Positions 1 through 10,081 of a stretch of DNA of 64,000 nt are shown here, piece after piece. The position numbers were made by a program, and so were the translations under genes. How positions within the stretch are numbered: the first letter of the stretch is position 1; each line of letters opens with the position of its first letter. The DNA is taken from contig CP136061.1 of assembly GCA_032622095.1 (NCBI GenBank), positions 218,148,373-218,212,372 of the forward strand. Reading direction: 5' to 3'. Source of the DNA: Siphonodentalium dalli. Its lineage: Eukaryota > Mollusca > Scaphopoda > Gadilida > Siphonodentaliidae. Under the pieces are notes generated by a model. The model saw only the letters and a program-made list of their open reading frames with translations. It was not told the DNA's origin and made no database searches.

Positions 1-1
1 G

Positions 2-139
2 AACATGAGAAGAACATCCCTTCCTTCTTGTTCAGCTCGCAGATCTGGTAAACGTGACAACAGACGTTCTTTTAGTCTTGAGGAATGGACACATGCTGAT
101 GATTCTGGATCAAATTCCAAGAAATTAAACAGGAAGTAG
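2..139 (+). CDS. 3' end of an unrecognised gene, partial
   Basis: The window opens inside a frame that stays open for 45 codons and stops with TAG at 137-139. The translation is basic and serine-rich and includes RRSGKRDNRRSFSLEEW, followed by an acidic patch and a lysine-rich tail ending NSKKLNRK. Such a tail would suit a nuclear protein, but that is inference. An AATAAA signal lies about 55 bases past the stop, as expected for a last exon. The start and all upstream exons are outside the window. I do not recognise the family; it could also be the tail of a transposon gene. Confidence 0.4.
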   Translation, partial: NMRRTSLPSCSARRSGKRDNRRSFSLEEWTHADDSGSNSKKLNRK

Positions 140-191
140 AAAAAAAGAGGCCAACTCATGTTAGCTAATGTGCACAGTACTTTCAAGAATG

Positions 192-197
192 AATAAA
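192..197 (+). terminator. Polyadenylation signal AATAAA
   Basis: A canonical AATAAA hexamer lies 53 bases after the stop codon of the partial frame at 2-139, a spacing typical of an animal 3' UTR. It supports reading that frame as a terminal exon, although AATAAA is common by chance in AT-rich DNA. Confidence 0.35.
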
Positions 198-199
198 TA

Positions 200-602
200 G
201 ACAACAGCATTTTGTTGTTGACCACTTAACACATTTATTGCTGGCCACTTAAGACATCTTTAGACATACAGTATCTAATTTTATCCACAAATAGCATATA
301 CAATTTAGATTTTAGGACTTTTTAAAAGAAATTTTGGTGAAAAATGAAGATTTAAAAAAAAAATTGAGATATAAACTCAAATTGTCTGCAATAAATTGGT
401 TTTAATTGGGACAAATGTACTTAAAATGTCAATACAATCTGTTATGATGATAACCACACCATAATACACCTGAAAACACCTCAATTTGCTATGCATCAAC
501 CCTTAAAAGACATCATAGGAAATTTCATGGTGGCCATTTTGGAAATCCAAGATGGCCGCTATTCCGGGGCCTAAAAGTTGGCAACAAGGGGGGGGGGGGA
601 AT
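200..602. other. AT-rich noncoding stretch with one short hairpin
   Basis: No coding signal is seen. A small imperfect hairpin at 532-557 pairs GGCCATTTTGGA with CCAAGATGGCC; its right arm resembles a YY1-type AAGATGGC motif. A G run lies at about 589-599. Confidence 0.5.
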
Positions 603-889
603 GGTGTTACGCAATAAAAAAAAACCAATAAAAATTCTGTAATGTTATAAAAAAATATATAGCCACATTGTCTGGTTAATAACAATAATTGGAGAGGTTT
701 CTCCTCTTATTTGGTCGTTCTGAATAAAACATATCAGTTGATACCCCCGAATTTATACGAAAATATTAGTTGATACCCCCGAATTTGTACGAAAGTTCAG
801 GTAACAATAACGTTTAACGTTATTAACCCTCATTGTGGACACATGTCTTGACATTCTTGTCATAAAGTGTACACGTTTTTTCGTTATAA
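603..889. repeat. Left arm of a long inverted repeat (pairs with 5917-6702)
   Basis: This arm of about 287 bp recurs in reverse complement at 5917-6702. It contains a double copy of a short unit (GATACCCCCGAATTTRTACG) at about 740-790 and a small palindrome around 811-824. TTAA at 814-817 is the unoccupied position where the right arm carries a MITE of about 500 bp. The two arms bound about 6 kb that holds a LINE relic, other MITEs and a G-rich satellite, so they may be the termini of a large decayed transposon or a segmental inverted duplication. Confidence 0.7.
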
Positions 890-1024
890 CAGCCTACATA
901 TATGCAAAGTCTCACGCTTTTATCACAAAGTGCACGATTCCTCATATTTGTGTCCCTTAGTGACCCTACTATAAAGGCTAAATAATATTTAGCCTTTATG
1001 CACTCATTGGTCTAGCCAAACAAA

Positions 1025-2110
1025 ATGGGGACAATTTGTATTGTGCGTTGATAGACTTTACTAAGGCATTCGGCAAAGTGTGGAGACAAGGGCTATGGAC
1101 CAAATTACAACACTACGGTATAACTGGAAAAGTCCTCAAAATAATACAAAATATGTATGAGAACCTGAAAATGTGTGTAAAATCTAATGACTCTTATTCC
1201 AGTTTCTTTCCGAACATAACTGGGGTAAAACCAGGGAACAGCCTTTTGTCGATATTATTTTCCCAAAACATCAATGATCTCCACGACCAGGTGACTAATA
1301 CTGGATGCATAGGATTCGATATATCTAAATGTAAATTGAGCAAAATTGATATCGATAGTTATATGAAACTGTTACTGTTAATGCACGCAGATGATACGGA
1401 TTTGATTTTCAATACTAGATCGGGCCTACAGCATTCTTTAGACGCATTTGCACGATATTACGATTTATGGAATTTAATAATAAACAACTCTAAGACTTAA
1501 GTAGTAATCTTCGGGAGAAACAACAAGAAAAATATAAATGCGAGATATTGCATAAACGAAGACAACATTGAAACTGTAGATCATTATAAATATATCGGCA
1601 CAATATTTGATAAATCAGGAAAATGCACATCAGATAGAAATTCGAGATGTCAAGTGCAAACAAACCCATGTATATGTATGCCATGGTGAATACATACAAA
1701 AACTGATTCACTTATATACATAACAATGGCATTGCTCTATGGCTAGATCAAACAAATCTACCTTTTATATGTGAATTAGAGCACAGTTTACCCGACCTAA
1801 ACTCCTCGGTATCGACAACAACAATATTTTTGTGCCGTTATCGAGGTTCAGGCCAGAAAAAAGTCGGTTGCCGGTGGAAACTGGTTCCTGGACAAACACA
1901 CCATATTAAGAGAGAGTATGCTCGTTGTGTGGAGAGGGAATCGGAGATGAATTTTATTTTATTCTAGTGTGCCCAAACTGGAAAGAACTGAGATCAAAAT
2001 ATATAAAGCCATATTGATATAAGAGACCCAATACATTGAAGCCAACTGACCTATTTACTAGCGGTAAAAAACGAACGCTTACTAATCTTGCTCTATGTAA
2101 TATGAATCGT
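1025..2110 (+). pseudogene. Relic of a non-LTR retrotransposon: reverse transcriptase and C-terminal zinc knuckle
   Basis: The frame from 1036 carries degraded RT motifs in order: ALIDFTKAFGKV (palm motif with the usual AFD aspartate changed to G), a GVKPGNSLLSILF block matching the VRQGxxLSPxLF motif, and HADDTDLIF at the YADD/FADD site. Motif D follows, then a TAA at 1498-1500. Similarity continues past that stop as VVIFGRNN and YKYIGTIF. A separate frame at about 1915-2100 encodes CSLCGEGIGDEF, then LVCPNWKELR and KRPNTLKPTDLF, the C-terminal C-x2-C knuckle typical of CR1/L2-like LINEs, again with an internal stop. Frameshifts, stops and the changed catalytic-motif residue show it is dead. 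The 5' part is missing. Confidence 0.85.
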
Positions 2111-2789
2111 ACGTGGCACGTAGTGGACCCACCACACAGTATGTGCCTCAAATGATCCTTTTATCGGCGACATAACGCTAACAATAATATATGTAACATC
2201 AGGCAGTGGTCCCGATGGAGACATGACATGACACGACTTGTCTGGATTCTGGCCCACAAATCCAAAATGACGTAAATGACGTCAGAAACCGTGTCATGAA
2301 GTCTTTGCTTGTTTTCATTAAGCTAACCAACGAAATTGATCCAAATGAAACTAATAGTCCGAAATGACATGGAAATTCTTCCTAACTTGTGCAGTAGCTA
2401 ATTTAATTTTCATCGCGATGGTCCATTCCCGATTCCGCGTTTTTGTTTTGTGGTAATCTCCACAGAGTTGCTAACCGGAAGTCACGTGACAATTTCTCCA
2501 AAATGCACATAGGCCTACCCGCGATCTGAAAAATCACTGATGGATATAGAAAACAATATATGATGTCATTCACCTGCGCCTAAGGTATAAAGAACCACGC
2601 GCTCCGCTGGTTGTTGTTATTAAGAAAGCCCAAATCAGTAACAATGAACTCCAGAGGCATATCAAAAACCGACCCAAACCCTCTGGTTACTGACCACATA
2701 ACCCATATTATATTGTCGTATATTTATACATATAATGCACTACAGGCATGCACGTATTTTGAAATTGTAACATTGTGTATATTGCAATC
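2111..2789. other. Noncoding stretch with CRE-like sites
   Basis: No exon is recognised. A perfect CREB/ATF-type palindrome TGACGTCA lies at 2277-2284 with a TGACGTAA half-match nine bases upstream. Whether these are functional cannot be judged from sequence. Confidence 0.35.
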
Positions 2790-3476
2790 TACCTTACTCG
2801 TATTTAAATTCGCGCAGTACTATTTTTCGCTCAGTTTAGAATTCGCGCACTTTGAATTCGCGCACCGTGCTGCGCGAATTCAACACTGACAAAATTATAT
2901 TCGTGTTTCAGTTCTCAATCGTTCCTAAAGGTACCTGTGTATATTAAAAGACCACCACACCGACAATTAACATCGAGTAAATGGTAACTGCATCAACATT
3001 TTGTTGAGACGATGGTTAGTTATATGCTCATATAAAACAATCGCGTATATATGTGGCTAACTTGAGAGAATATCAACATGTGGCTGCGAGTGTTTCAAAT
3101 AGCTGGGTTGTCTTATTTAACTCAGATGGCACGACTACGTTGTCACTCCATGGTGTGGATATGGAAATATGCTTTGTATCCATTCGTACGGGAATATGTG
3201 TATATCTTACAAGTATTGCATCAACTAAGACATTACCATGATTTACATATATGAATAATGGTGTTGAGAATGCATGTCGCATGGTAAATATAATTGGCTA
3301 TATCCCCAGTCCACTTGAACTGACTGTAATGTATGTACTTGTAACGCAATATAGCTGATTTCCCCTGTGATTTGGTATAAACTCAGGAATCGTACTATTT
3401 TTCGCTCAGTTTTAAATTCGCGCACCGATGGGTGCGCGAAAAATAGTACTGCGCCAATTTAAATACGAGTAAGGTA
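2790..3476. mobile_element. MITE with TA target duplication and about 40-bp terminal inverted repeats
   Basis: The left end TA-CCTTACTCGTATTTAAA is matched in reverse at 3435-3476, reading ATTTAAATACGAGTAAGG-TA. Both subterminal regions carry repeated TTCGCGCA and GAATTCGCGC motifs that form extra hairpins around 2840-2885 and 3410-3440. There is no transposase frame, so the element is non-autonomous. The TA flanks suit a Tc1/mariner-like superfamily, but the termini do not let me assign it firmly. Confidence 0.75.
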
Positions 3477-3946
3477 TATGTCAAAATGACGACGAGTATA
3501 TCATTAAATTGAATCCAATTGAACTACATATTGGATATGACAAACATACAAACACATGTATGATTAGTGTCATACCATGTCTGGTGTTATCCGCTAAATT
3601 CAAGGATATATTAGAGGGGACAGTCGAGCTAATATCTCGGTAAATGCAACCGTTCCTGCTGACACTACACCATACTATATATGTTACTCGTTTTACCTGT
3701 TCCATTGGCCTTGAACTATATTCCTGCCATGTCATGACAATTCATTTGAAATGATTCTTATGTTAGTCTATGATTCAGTAAATTTGTTAACTTGTCAGGG
3801 GAGAGGGGCATTACCAAGTTGTTATAACTGGTACACCACCACTTGTTTCCCTGGCTTATGTTATTCAAACTTATACCGTCATTCTTTGTATTCAAATAAT
3901 ATCAGGGAAGTTCAATAAAATACGGTTATCACCGACAGCTTTGACG
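3477..3946. other. AT-rich noncoding stretch
   Basis: No coding, RNA or repeat signal is recognised between the TA-MITE and the nested TTAA elements. Confidence 0.4.
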
Positions 3947-4603
3947 TTAACCCTTTGTATACTGAATGGATTCTCCCATTCAGTTACAAACGTATTCATT
4001 GGAATGGTCTATTATTCATTGGAGGGATGTTCAGGTAATAAAACATGACGGTATGCAGTAGAACAGTTAATAGAAGTGCTGAATGATGCATATCTATTGG
4101 GGGGAAATGTTCAGATAATACGTTCAACAATGGTCGTTTGTCGAACGTATTATCTGAACATGTATTAACCCTTTCAGTGCCAGGGGCCGATCTCATCGGC
4201 CCTAGTTTACGGTCTGTAAAATCGGCCCTTTTTTTGGATATGCTTAAGCATGCTATATCGAATTTAAAAACAAACTGGATAAAACCTTAGGGGGATGTTA
4301 TAACTCAAAACTATCACCAAGTATGCATAGTAATAATTGTTATGCCCATGAAAAACGTAAGATTCCCTGGCACTAAACCTACAAAATAGGTCTGTTAAAG
4401 AATACAAGAAAAAATAATAACAAATGATGAAAAATTGTTAGGCCAATGCATTCTCTTATATATGCGAGGCGACCTATGTTCGACTCGCATATATAAGTAA
4501 TGCATTGGCACATGGTATATGGGTTGATACAAAAATCGGACCTGGCACTGAAAGGGTTAAGGGAACTACTCGTCAATTAGTATTTAGTATACAAAGGGGT
4601 TAG
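3947..4603. mobile_element. Outer piggyBac-like MITE, split by a younger insertion
   Basis: The left terminus TTAA-CCCTTTGTATACT at 3947 pairs with AGTATACAAAGGG-GTTAG at 4586-4603, where the right TTAA is degraded. A TTAA target and termini beginning CCC are the hallmark of the piggyBac superfamily. The interior holds a hairpin at 4109-4160 (GTTCAGATAATA and its complement) that recurs at three other places. A complete second MITE sits inside at 4165-4560. A diverged copy at about 44523-44766 lacks that insertion. Confidence 0.75.
4165..4560. mobile_element. Inner piggyBac-like MITE with hairpin module
   Basis: The element is TTAA-CCCTTTCAGTGCCAGG at the left and CCTGGCACTGAAAGGG-TTAA at 4541-4560: a perfect 16-bp inverted repeat with both TTAA copies intact. 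It is therefore younger than the element it interrupts. It carries a copy of the 67-bp palindromic module at 4443-4508. There is no coding capacity. Confidence 0.85.
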
Positions 4604-4984
4604 GATGTCGACAGTTTTTAAATAACGCTGCACCAAGTATATAGTAGAGTAGCAATGCACGTTCATTTTCAAACGCCCGATTGAACTGATCAAAATTTAG
4701 AGGCATAGCTGAAATTGTAAATTCTGTGTCAAAAGCATCTCTTGTGATATTCCCTGGATCAAGAACAACATATATGTTAGTCACATAACTAAAGAATTAT
4801 GTGACTCAGCGGCGGACATTGATTCCAAGTAACATGTCTTATAAATTCCGCTTCAATTTAAGGTGCTCATTTGTTTCTCGAATGGGAATTGATGTTGGGA
4901 CAAGGCAGATTTAACCCTTCGAAAGTTTGGACACATCGGTTGTGATATAAGACAGGCTGTAAACTTGTGCAGATTGTTCCACGA
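4604..4984. other. Unannotated noncoding stretch
   Basis: I see no exon, RNA or repeat here. Confidence 0.4.
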
Positions 4985-5560
4985 AACTCAAGGACTTTCT
5001 CCAGTAAATTGGTTTGTTTTGGGGAGAAGGTATATTCCAGTTTTGGTTGGGGGGGGGGGGTATATAGTAAATTCGTTTGGTTGGGGAGGGTGTATATGCA
5101 GTAAATTGGTTTGGTTGGGGGATATATTCCAGTAAATTGGTTTGGTTGGGGAAGAGGTATATGTTTAGTTGGGGATGGGGTATATGTTTGGTTGGGGAGG
5201 GGTATATGTTTGGTTGGGACGGTGTATCAATGGTTTGGTTGGGTAGGGAGTATATGTTTGGTTGGGGTGGTGTATCAATGGTTTGGTTGGGTAGGGGCCC
5301 GGTCGGGTATATGTTTGGTTGGGGCTATGTTTGGTTGGGTTGGGTGTAATTGGTTTTGTTGGAGGGGTATGTTTGGATAGGGGGGGGGGTATAATTGGTT
5401 TGGTCGGAGGGGGTATATGTTGGCTGGGGAGAGGGAATAATTGGTTTGTTTTGGGATATATACAGAAAATTGATTTGGTTGGGGAGGGGGTATATACAGT
5501 AAATTTGTTTGGTAGGGGCCCCGATGATTTATATACACGGGAGGGGCCACGGGGGGATTT
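4985..5560 (+). repeat. G-rich minisatellite, unit of about 30 bp
   Basis: Irregular tandem copies of a unit of the form TTGGTTTGGTTGGGGAGGGG followed by TATATG or TATATACAGTAAA run through the interval, with units of about 20-35 bp. The + strand is strongly G/T-rich, with many GGGG runs and one G run near 5050-5060. The Gly/Trp-rich frames in it are translation artefacts. The G-run spacing would allow G-quadruplex formation on the + strand. Confidence 0.9.
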
Positions 5561-5916
5561 ACACAGAAACAGGAAATGACTGATTTCATTTGTATCTCTT
5601 TTTATTTCACTTCACAACGAAAGCGAGATAATGATTTTTGTATAAATGATATAAATGATATATGAAACAATGATATAATGAAACATAATGAATCGTCTAC
5701 GACGCAATAAGTGAAGATATAGTAACATAATGATATGTGGATGATAATAAATTACAAGAAACTGCTTCGTTCGCCAAAGCATCCTGCATAATTATAAATA
5801 TCTACTTGTTTTGTTTTGTTTTTTAGTCGTCTGTCTGTTTTTTCGATTTTCAACTATTTCGATACAAGTTCTGGTCTGGTGGCATTATGACACTCCGGAG
5901 ATATATTTCCGGTGTT
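5561..5916. other. AT-rich noncoding stretch with short ATGATATAA-like repeats
   Basis: Simple, partly repetitive AT-rich sequence (ATAATGATAT, ATAAATGATAT). No coding signal is recognised. Confidence 0.4.
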
Positions 5917-6702
5917 ATAACGAAAAAACGTGTACACTTTATGACAAGAATGTCGAGACATGTGTCCACAATGAGGGTTAATAACGTGAAAGGCACGTGC
6001 GACCTTAATTGTCGAAAATATTCATATTTGTTCCAAACACCGTAAACAGAAAAACATTAAAACGCATACAGTTCCGTTCATATATACCATGACCATCGCG
6101 TAAACAGCATGTTATCATAAAGACCTACTATATTTTACCTAAGCAAGAGCCTGATTGTGTTACAGAAGACATCACAATGCTACTGGCTAATCACACACAA
6201 GTGGCATAAACGCTCTTTATTAGTTCCATATCAGATATTCACCAACAAAGAACGCTCTTTATGTTTACCATCATAATATAAACAAACACCAGAAAAGTAA
6301 CTTTTTATGCTCTTGTTTACATAACAATGGTCAAACATGTGACCATAACATACTGTTTATGCGATATTTCTTATTTGTATACGTACAAAGTCTATCTACA
6401 TTTTGATGTTCTTTCTGTTTGTGGCGTTTTTTGACGGGTGGATATATTTTCACAGGATAACCACCGCCAAGGCCAACCGTGTCTTTAAACGTTATTGTTA
6501 CCTGAACTTTCGTACAAATTCGGGGGTATCAACTAATATTTTCGTATAAATTCGGGGGTATCAACTGATATTTTTTATTCAGAACGACCAGATAATAAGG
6601 AGAAACCTCTCCAATTATTGTTATTAACCAGACAATGTGGCTATATTTTTTTATAACATTACATAATTTTTATTGGATTTTGTTTTATTGCGCAACACTT
6701 GT
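5917..6702. repeat. Right arm of the long inverted repeat, interrupted by a MITE
   Basis: 5917-5981 and 6489-6702 are together the reverse complement of 603-889. The two pieces are contiguous in the left arm but are separated here by the MITE at 5982-6488. The doubled GATACCCCCGAATTT unit is present in both arms. Confidence 0.75.
5982..6488 (-). mobile_element. TTAA MITE (AGGYACG family), copy 1
   Basis: The element lies between a decayed target copy (TGAA, about 5982-5985) and an intact TTAA at 6485-6488. The ends are AGGCACGTGCG and the complement of AGACACGG. Comparison with the empty site at 811-824 shows that exactly one TTAA was duplicated. Interior landmarks shared with the other copies are the CCAAACACCGTAAACAG block, two AAAGAGCGTT motifs in reverse (about 6210 and 6250) and a GACGGGTGGATAT block near the right end. 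No coding capacity. Confidence 0.85.
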
Positions 6703-7216
6703 TGTTTCTAAGTGGTTCTTTTTTTGGTGATAGCTAGGTTGAGCCACACGTACGTGTAGCTTGTAAATGTGTTACTGTGGTGTTGCAATGGAGATGCAAG
6801 TTATAGGTATCGGCCAACGTCTAGCGAAACTTGTAAATTATAGTCGTTGGTGAGAACAAGCGGTCACAATGCTACAGGCGACAGACACCCTTAATTGGCT
6901 TCAATCAAATTATGATATTTCCGCGCATGCAAATTAATAATCGCTCATTAGGTTATCAGAATATTTGATTATTTCTCTTCGCTACAAGTAGCGTATGATA
7001 AACGTTGAACACAAAACTTTTAAACGGTTTGACCGTGTACGTGTAGGCGAAATGAGCACTTGGGTCAGGTGACCGCGGTTGGAAATGGCAACAAATGTTA
7101 CAAGTTACACATACGTTTGGCTGAACCTGGCTAATAATTGAAACATGTCTTGGCAAGCTATTTCATACATCTTCTTTGCTGTAGTTAGAAGTGTTGACGG
7201 GAGGAGATATAACACA
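6703..7216. other. Unannotated noncoding stretch
   Basis: No exon or repeat is recognised between the long inverted repeat and the next MITE. Confidence 0.4.
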
Positions 7217-7732
7217 TTAAAGGGACTCAATGCCTTTGAAGTGGGTTCATGGGGAAAAAAACATAAAAGTCTGTAAAACAACTATCATCAACAAGTATAT
7301 GAAATAAAAGATTGACCTTATTCTTATGTTCATTATTAATAACTCTCCAGTAATTATATTTCACATGACAAAACAATTGTTATGTAAACATTGCTGTAAC
7401 AGTTGAATTTCGATAAAAGTCCAATCAGTCCAATAAAATACCAAAGTTTAATCAAAACTTGACGGTTAACATTGGAAAACTTCAAATCAATTAAATCTAT
7501 TCTGAAAGTCAGACTGATCTATCTGATATATCTTAATTTAATAGGCGATTAGGGATGTCTGTTGACAAATAACTGTAGCAGTTTTTTTTTTTTGTTACTG
7601 AAGAACTATTAATAATGAACATAAGAACACAGTTTATATAATTCTCTATATTCCTCTTTGTTGTGATAAATTTTACAGACTTCTATATTTTGTTTCACAT
7701 TTACCCACTGCGAGTGCCTTGTGTCCCTTTAA
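7217..7732. mobile_element. TTAA MITE (AGGGACTC family), copy 1
   Basis: TTAA-AGGGACTCAATGCCTT at the left pairs with the complement of TTAA-AGGGACACAAGGCACT at the right. The subterminal AAGTGGGT / ACCCACTG pair is also inverted. The related copy at 61097-61604 has the same ends. The interior is AT-rich and noncoding. Confidence 0.75.
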
Positions 7733-7786
7733 TGTGCAGTTCAGTGGTGTAATCGAATGAGTCGTTGGGGAAAAGTTAGATGCAGG

Positions 7787-8003
7787 TACAGTAATGCCCT
7801 AATTAATCGACTGCTTAACCACAGCAGAATTATGGGTAACTTTTCAGGATTTAGTCGGAAATATGGCTTGTTGCCATTCATCGGAAAGCTCTCCCCGAGA
7901 GCTTTCCGATGAATGGAAACAAGCCATATTTCGGACTAAATCCTGAAAAGTTACCCATAATTCTGCTGTGGTTAAGCAGTCGATTAATTAGGGCATTACT
8001 GTA
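7787..8003. mobile_element. Fold-back MITE, near-perfect palindrome with TA target sites
   Basis: TA-CAGTAATGCCCT at 7787 and its complement AGGGCATTACTG-TA at 8003 flank an almost perfect palindrome of about 210 bp centred near 7895, where AGAGCTCTCC is close to GAGAGCT. The CAGT termini and TA target suggest a mariner-like non-autonomous element. A second, internally deleted copy lies at 14488-14666. Confidence 0.85.
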
Positions 8004-8068
8004 TATGTCTGAAATAGAGTTGAGCACAAGAGACGATGGCATTTCTATCGTGAATAAGTTAGTCACTA

Positions 8069-8593
8069 TTAAATGATATGTTGACGATTGTCTATCTCTT
8101 TGTAAACGTGTGTTATATAGTTACCGTGGTATAAAATATTATATATGAATCGAAGACCCCTGTCCCGAAATGCTTCTATCGATTTATAATATTCATAATA
8201 TTTCGAATATTTTCAGGTAAAAAAAACGTGTGGCTATTTAGCTAACGAACAATATTGGTTACCGTTAACAGAGACCAGAAATAAACGTTAATTATACTCA
8301 TTATCGCTTATAACTATGTAATAAAAAATACAAACAATCGATCTGGGACATTTGACGTTCGGAGCATAGCTATGGGAACACCCTTATGATCTCTATCGCC
8401 TAAATGGTCTGTTCTAAATATAGAACAACAAAGTGTCCCATTTAGTCATCTCATTTTATAATAAAATATTCGAAATAAAATCAATATCAATTTATAGAAG
8501 CGTTTCCGGACATGGGTCTTCAATTCATATTTAGTATTTTATACCCACGGAACTATTTCAAAATTGTTATATGAAGAGATAATCTATCTTTAA
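8069..8593. mobile_element. TTAA MITE with very long terminal inverted repeats (AGATGG family), copy 1
   Basis: TTAA at 8069 and 8590 bound an element whose outer roughly 130 bp on each side are inverted. Both sides contain GAAGACCC next to TGTCC(C/G)G and GCTTCTATCGAT-like blocks. Homologous copies lie at 34677-35223 and 44965-45485. A conserved core reads GATCTCTATCGCC near CCATAGCTAT, and GACGTTCGGAGC is shared, inverted, in the other copies. Noncoding. Confidence 0.75.
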
Positions 8594-9502
8594 ATATAAC
8601 TTTCAATGTTATCCTTCTGAAATCAATTTACTGAATCCATCAACAATGTAAAGCGACCTATCATGTTCAAGACTAACATTAACTCCAACTATAGTACTTA
8701 TGAATGGTTCTTGAAATGGTAACAGGTAAAATTCAGTTCGTTTGTTGAGTGAATATGAAAGCATGTACAAACGAACTTCGAACGAACATCGTAAAGATAT
8801 CGATATTAAAACATGGTGATGTCGTTTTATTATCTGCCTAGATTGTATAACTTCCATTTATACAGTGTATGTAACATTGCTGTACCCCATTTTATATATT
8901 GTATTCTCGATCATTGTAGGTCGCTTTAATATATAACTGTATATACAATTCGATGCATTAGAATGCAAGGAAGCACTTTCAGAGATACTCGTATTTAAAT
9001 AAATTCATATATATAAACGTATAACACAAAATATCAAAATAAATGTCTTTTTGTAAAAGGCAGTGAAAACATATCAATATCAAATTTCATTCTGAACACA
9101 ATCATACGGTGGCAAAATTTGATCAACATACTATCTGGAAGCAATCCTGACATCCCACAACATGGTATGGGCACTCGGGTAGATAACTCGTATCATAAAT
9201 TTTGATTGGCATGTGATTTTCTCAATGTAATACAAAGTATAAGAAATATCGCAATACAAGATAGACAAGGTTGTCATCATTGTGCGCATGAATTGGAAGA
9301 CGAGTACAGTTTGCGTATTCGGTCTACAACAACTAAAATAATGATGCGATGATGATAATGATAAATATGCAAAGTGAACACAATGGGTGGATGCAATTGA
9401 GCTTTCGTGGAACACATTGGGATTAATGAGAAATAAATATCGACATTTTGCGTTGTGCACTTCTGTATATGTTGATCATTTACATGTAACAGATAATTTA
9501 AC
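8594..9502. other. AT-rich noncoding stretch
   Basis: No exon, RNA gene or repeat is recognised. The open frames present are short and of biased composition. Confidence 0.4.
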
Positions 9503-9892
9503 TTAACCCTTTACCCAACAAACCGGCCAAAACCGGCCAAATAAAGCTTCAACAGCCTAAAATATCTTCGGTCTGTCTCAATAGAACCATACAAATATGG
9601 ATATCATTGGAACCGGCTCCTTGACCACATTGTGATAGTTACAGTTATGCCCTGTGCCAATGCATTCTCTTATATATGCGAGTCGACCATAGGTCGCCTC
9701 GCATATATAAGAGAATGCATTGGCCTAAAAAAAATCTTTTTTTACCATTTTTTCTTACATTCTTTAACAATTTTATAATTTTTAATGTGTTAAGCCAATG
9801 CATTCTCTTATATATGCGAGGCGACCTATGGTCGACTCGCATATATAAGAGAATGCATTGGCACAGGGCCGTTCTGTTGGGTAAAGGGTTAA
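9503..9892 (+). mobile_element. piggyBac-like MITE (CCCTTTACCC family), copy 1
   Basis: TTAA-CCCTTTACCCAACA at the left pairs with TGTTGGGTAAAGGG-TTAA at 9875-9892. The left half holds a unique block of about 130 bp (AACCGGCCAAAACCGG followed by CTTCAACAGCC). The right half is an inverted pair of the 67-bp palindromic module (9657-9723 and 9795-9861) around an A/T-rich spacer. Copies at 36790-37136 (opposite orientation) and 56131-56530 are nearly identical, which indicates recent activity. Confidence 0.9.
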
Positions 9893-9926
9893 AGGACAAC
9901 CTTTTCATCTTGCGGTCATACAGACA

Positions 9927-10081
9927 TTAACTGTTCCATGACTGGAAATTCCTAAAATTTTGCGAAAACCCTGTACCAATGCATTCTCTTAGATATGCGA
10001 GTCGTCCATATATATAAGAGAATGCACTGGTACATGATTTTTAATGCTGCACCAGCGCGGCTCCCGTCATGAAAGGGTTAA
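9927..10081. mobile_element. Short piggyBac-like MITE with deleted hairpin module
   Basis: TTAA-CTGTTCCATGACTGG at 9927 pairs imperfectly with CCCGTCATGAAAGGG-TTAA at 10081. The centre is a shortened copy of the palindromic module (9976-10030) that has lost the GGTCGCCTCGC half of its apex. The TTAA-flanked termini resemble those of the neighbouring element at 9503-9892, but the interior differs. Confidence 0.65.

Noticed and set aside
5077-5589. Gly/Trp/Tyr-rich and Pro/Asn-rich frames
   Set aside because: They follow the G-rich minisatellite and its complement.
9645-9930. Frames with the peptide RIYKRMHW in several places
   Set aside because: Translations of the 67-bp palindromic module; the same peptide appears wherever the module does, on both strands.
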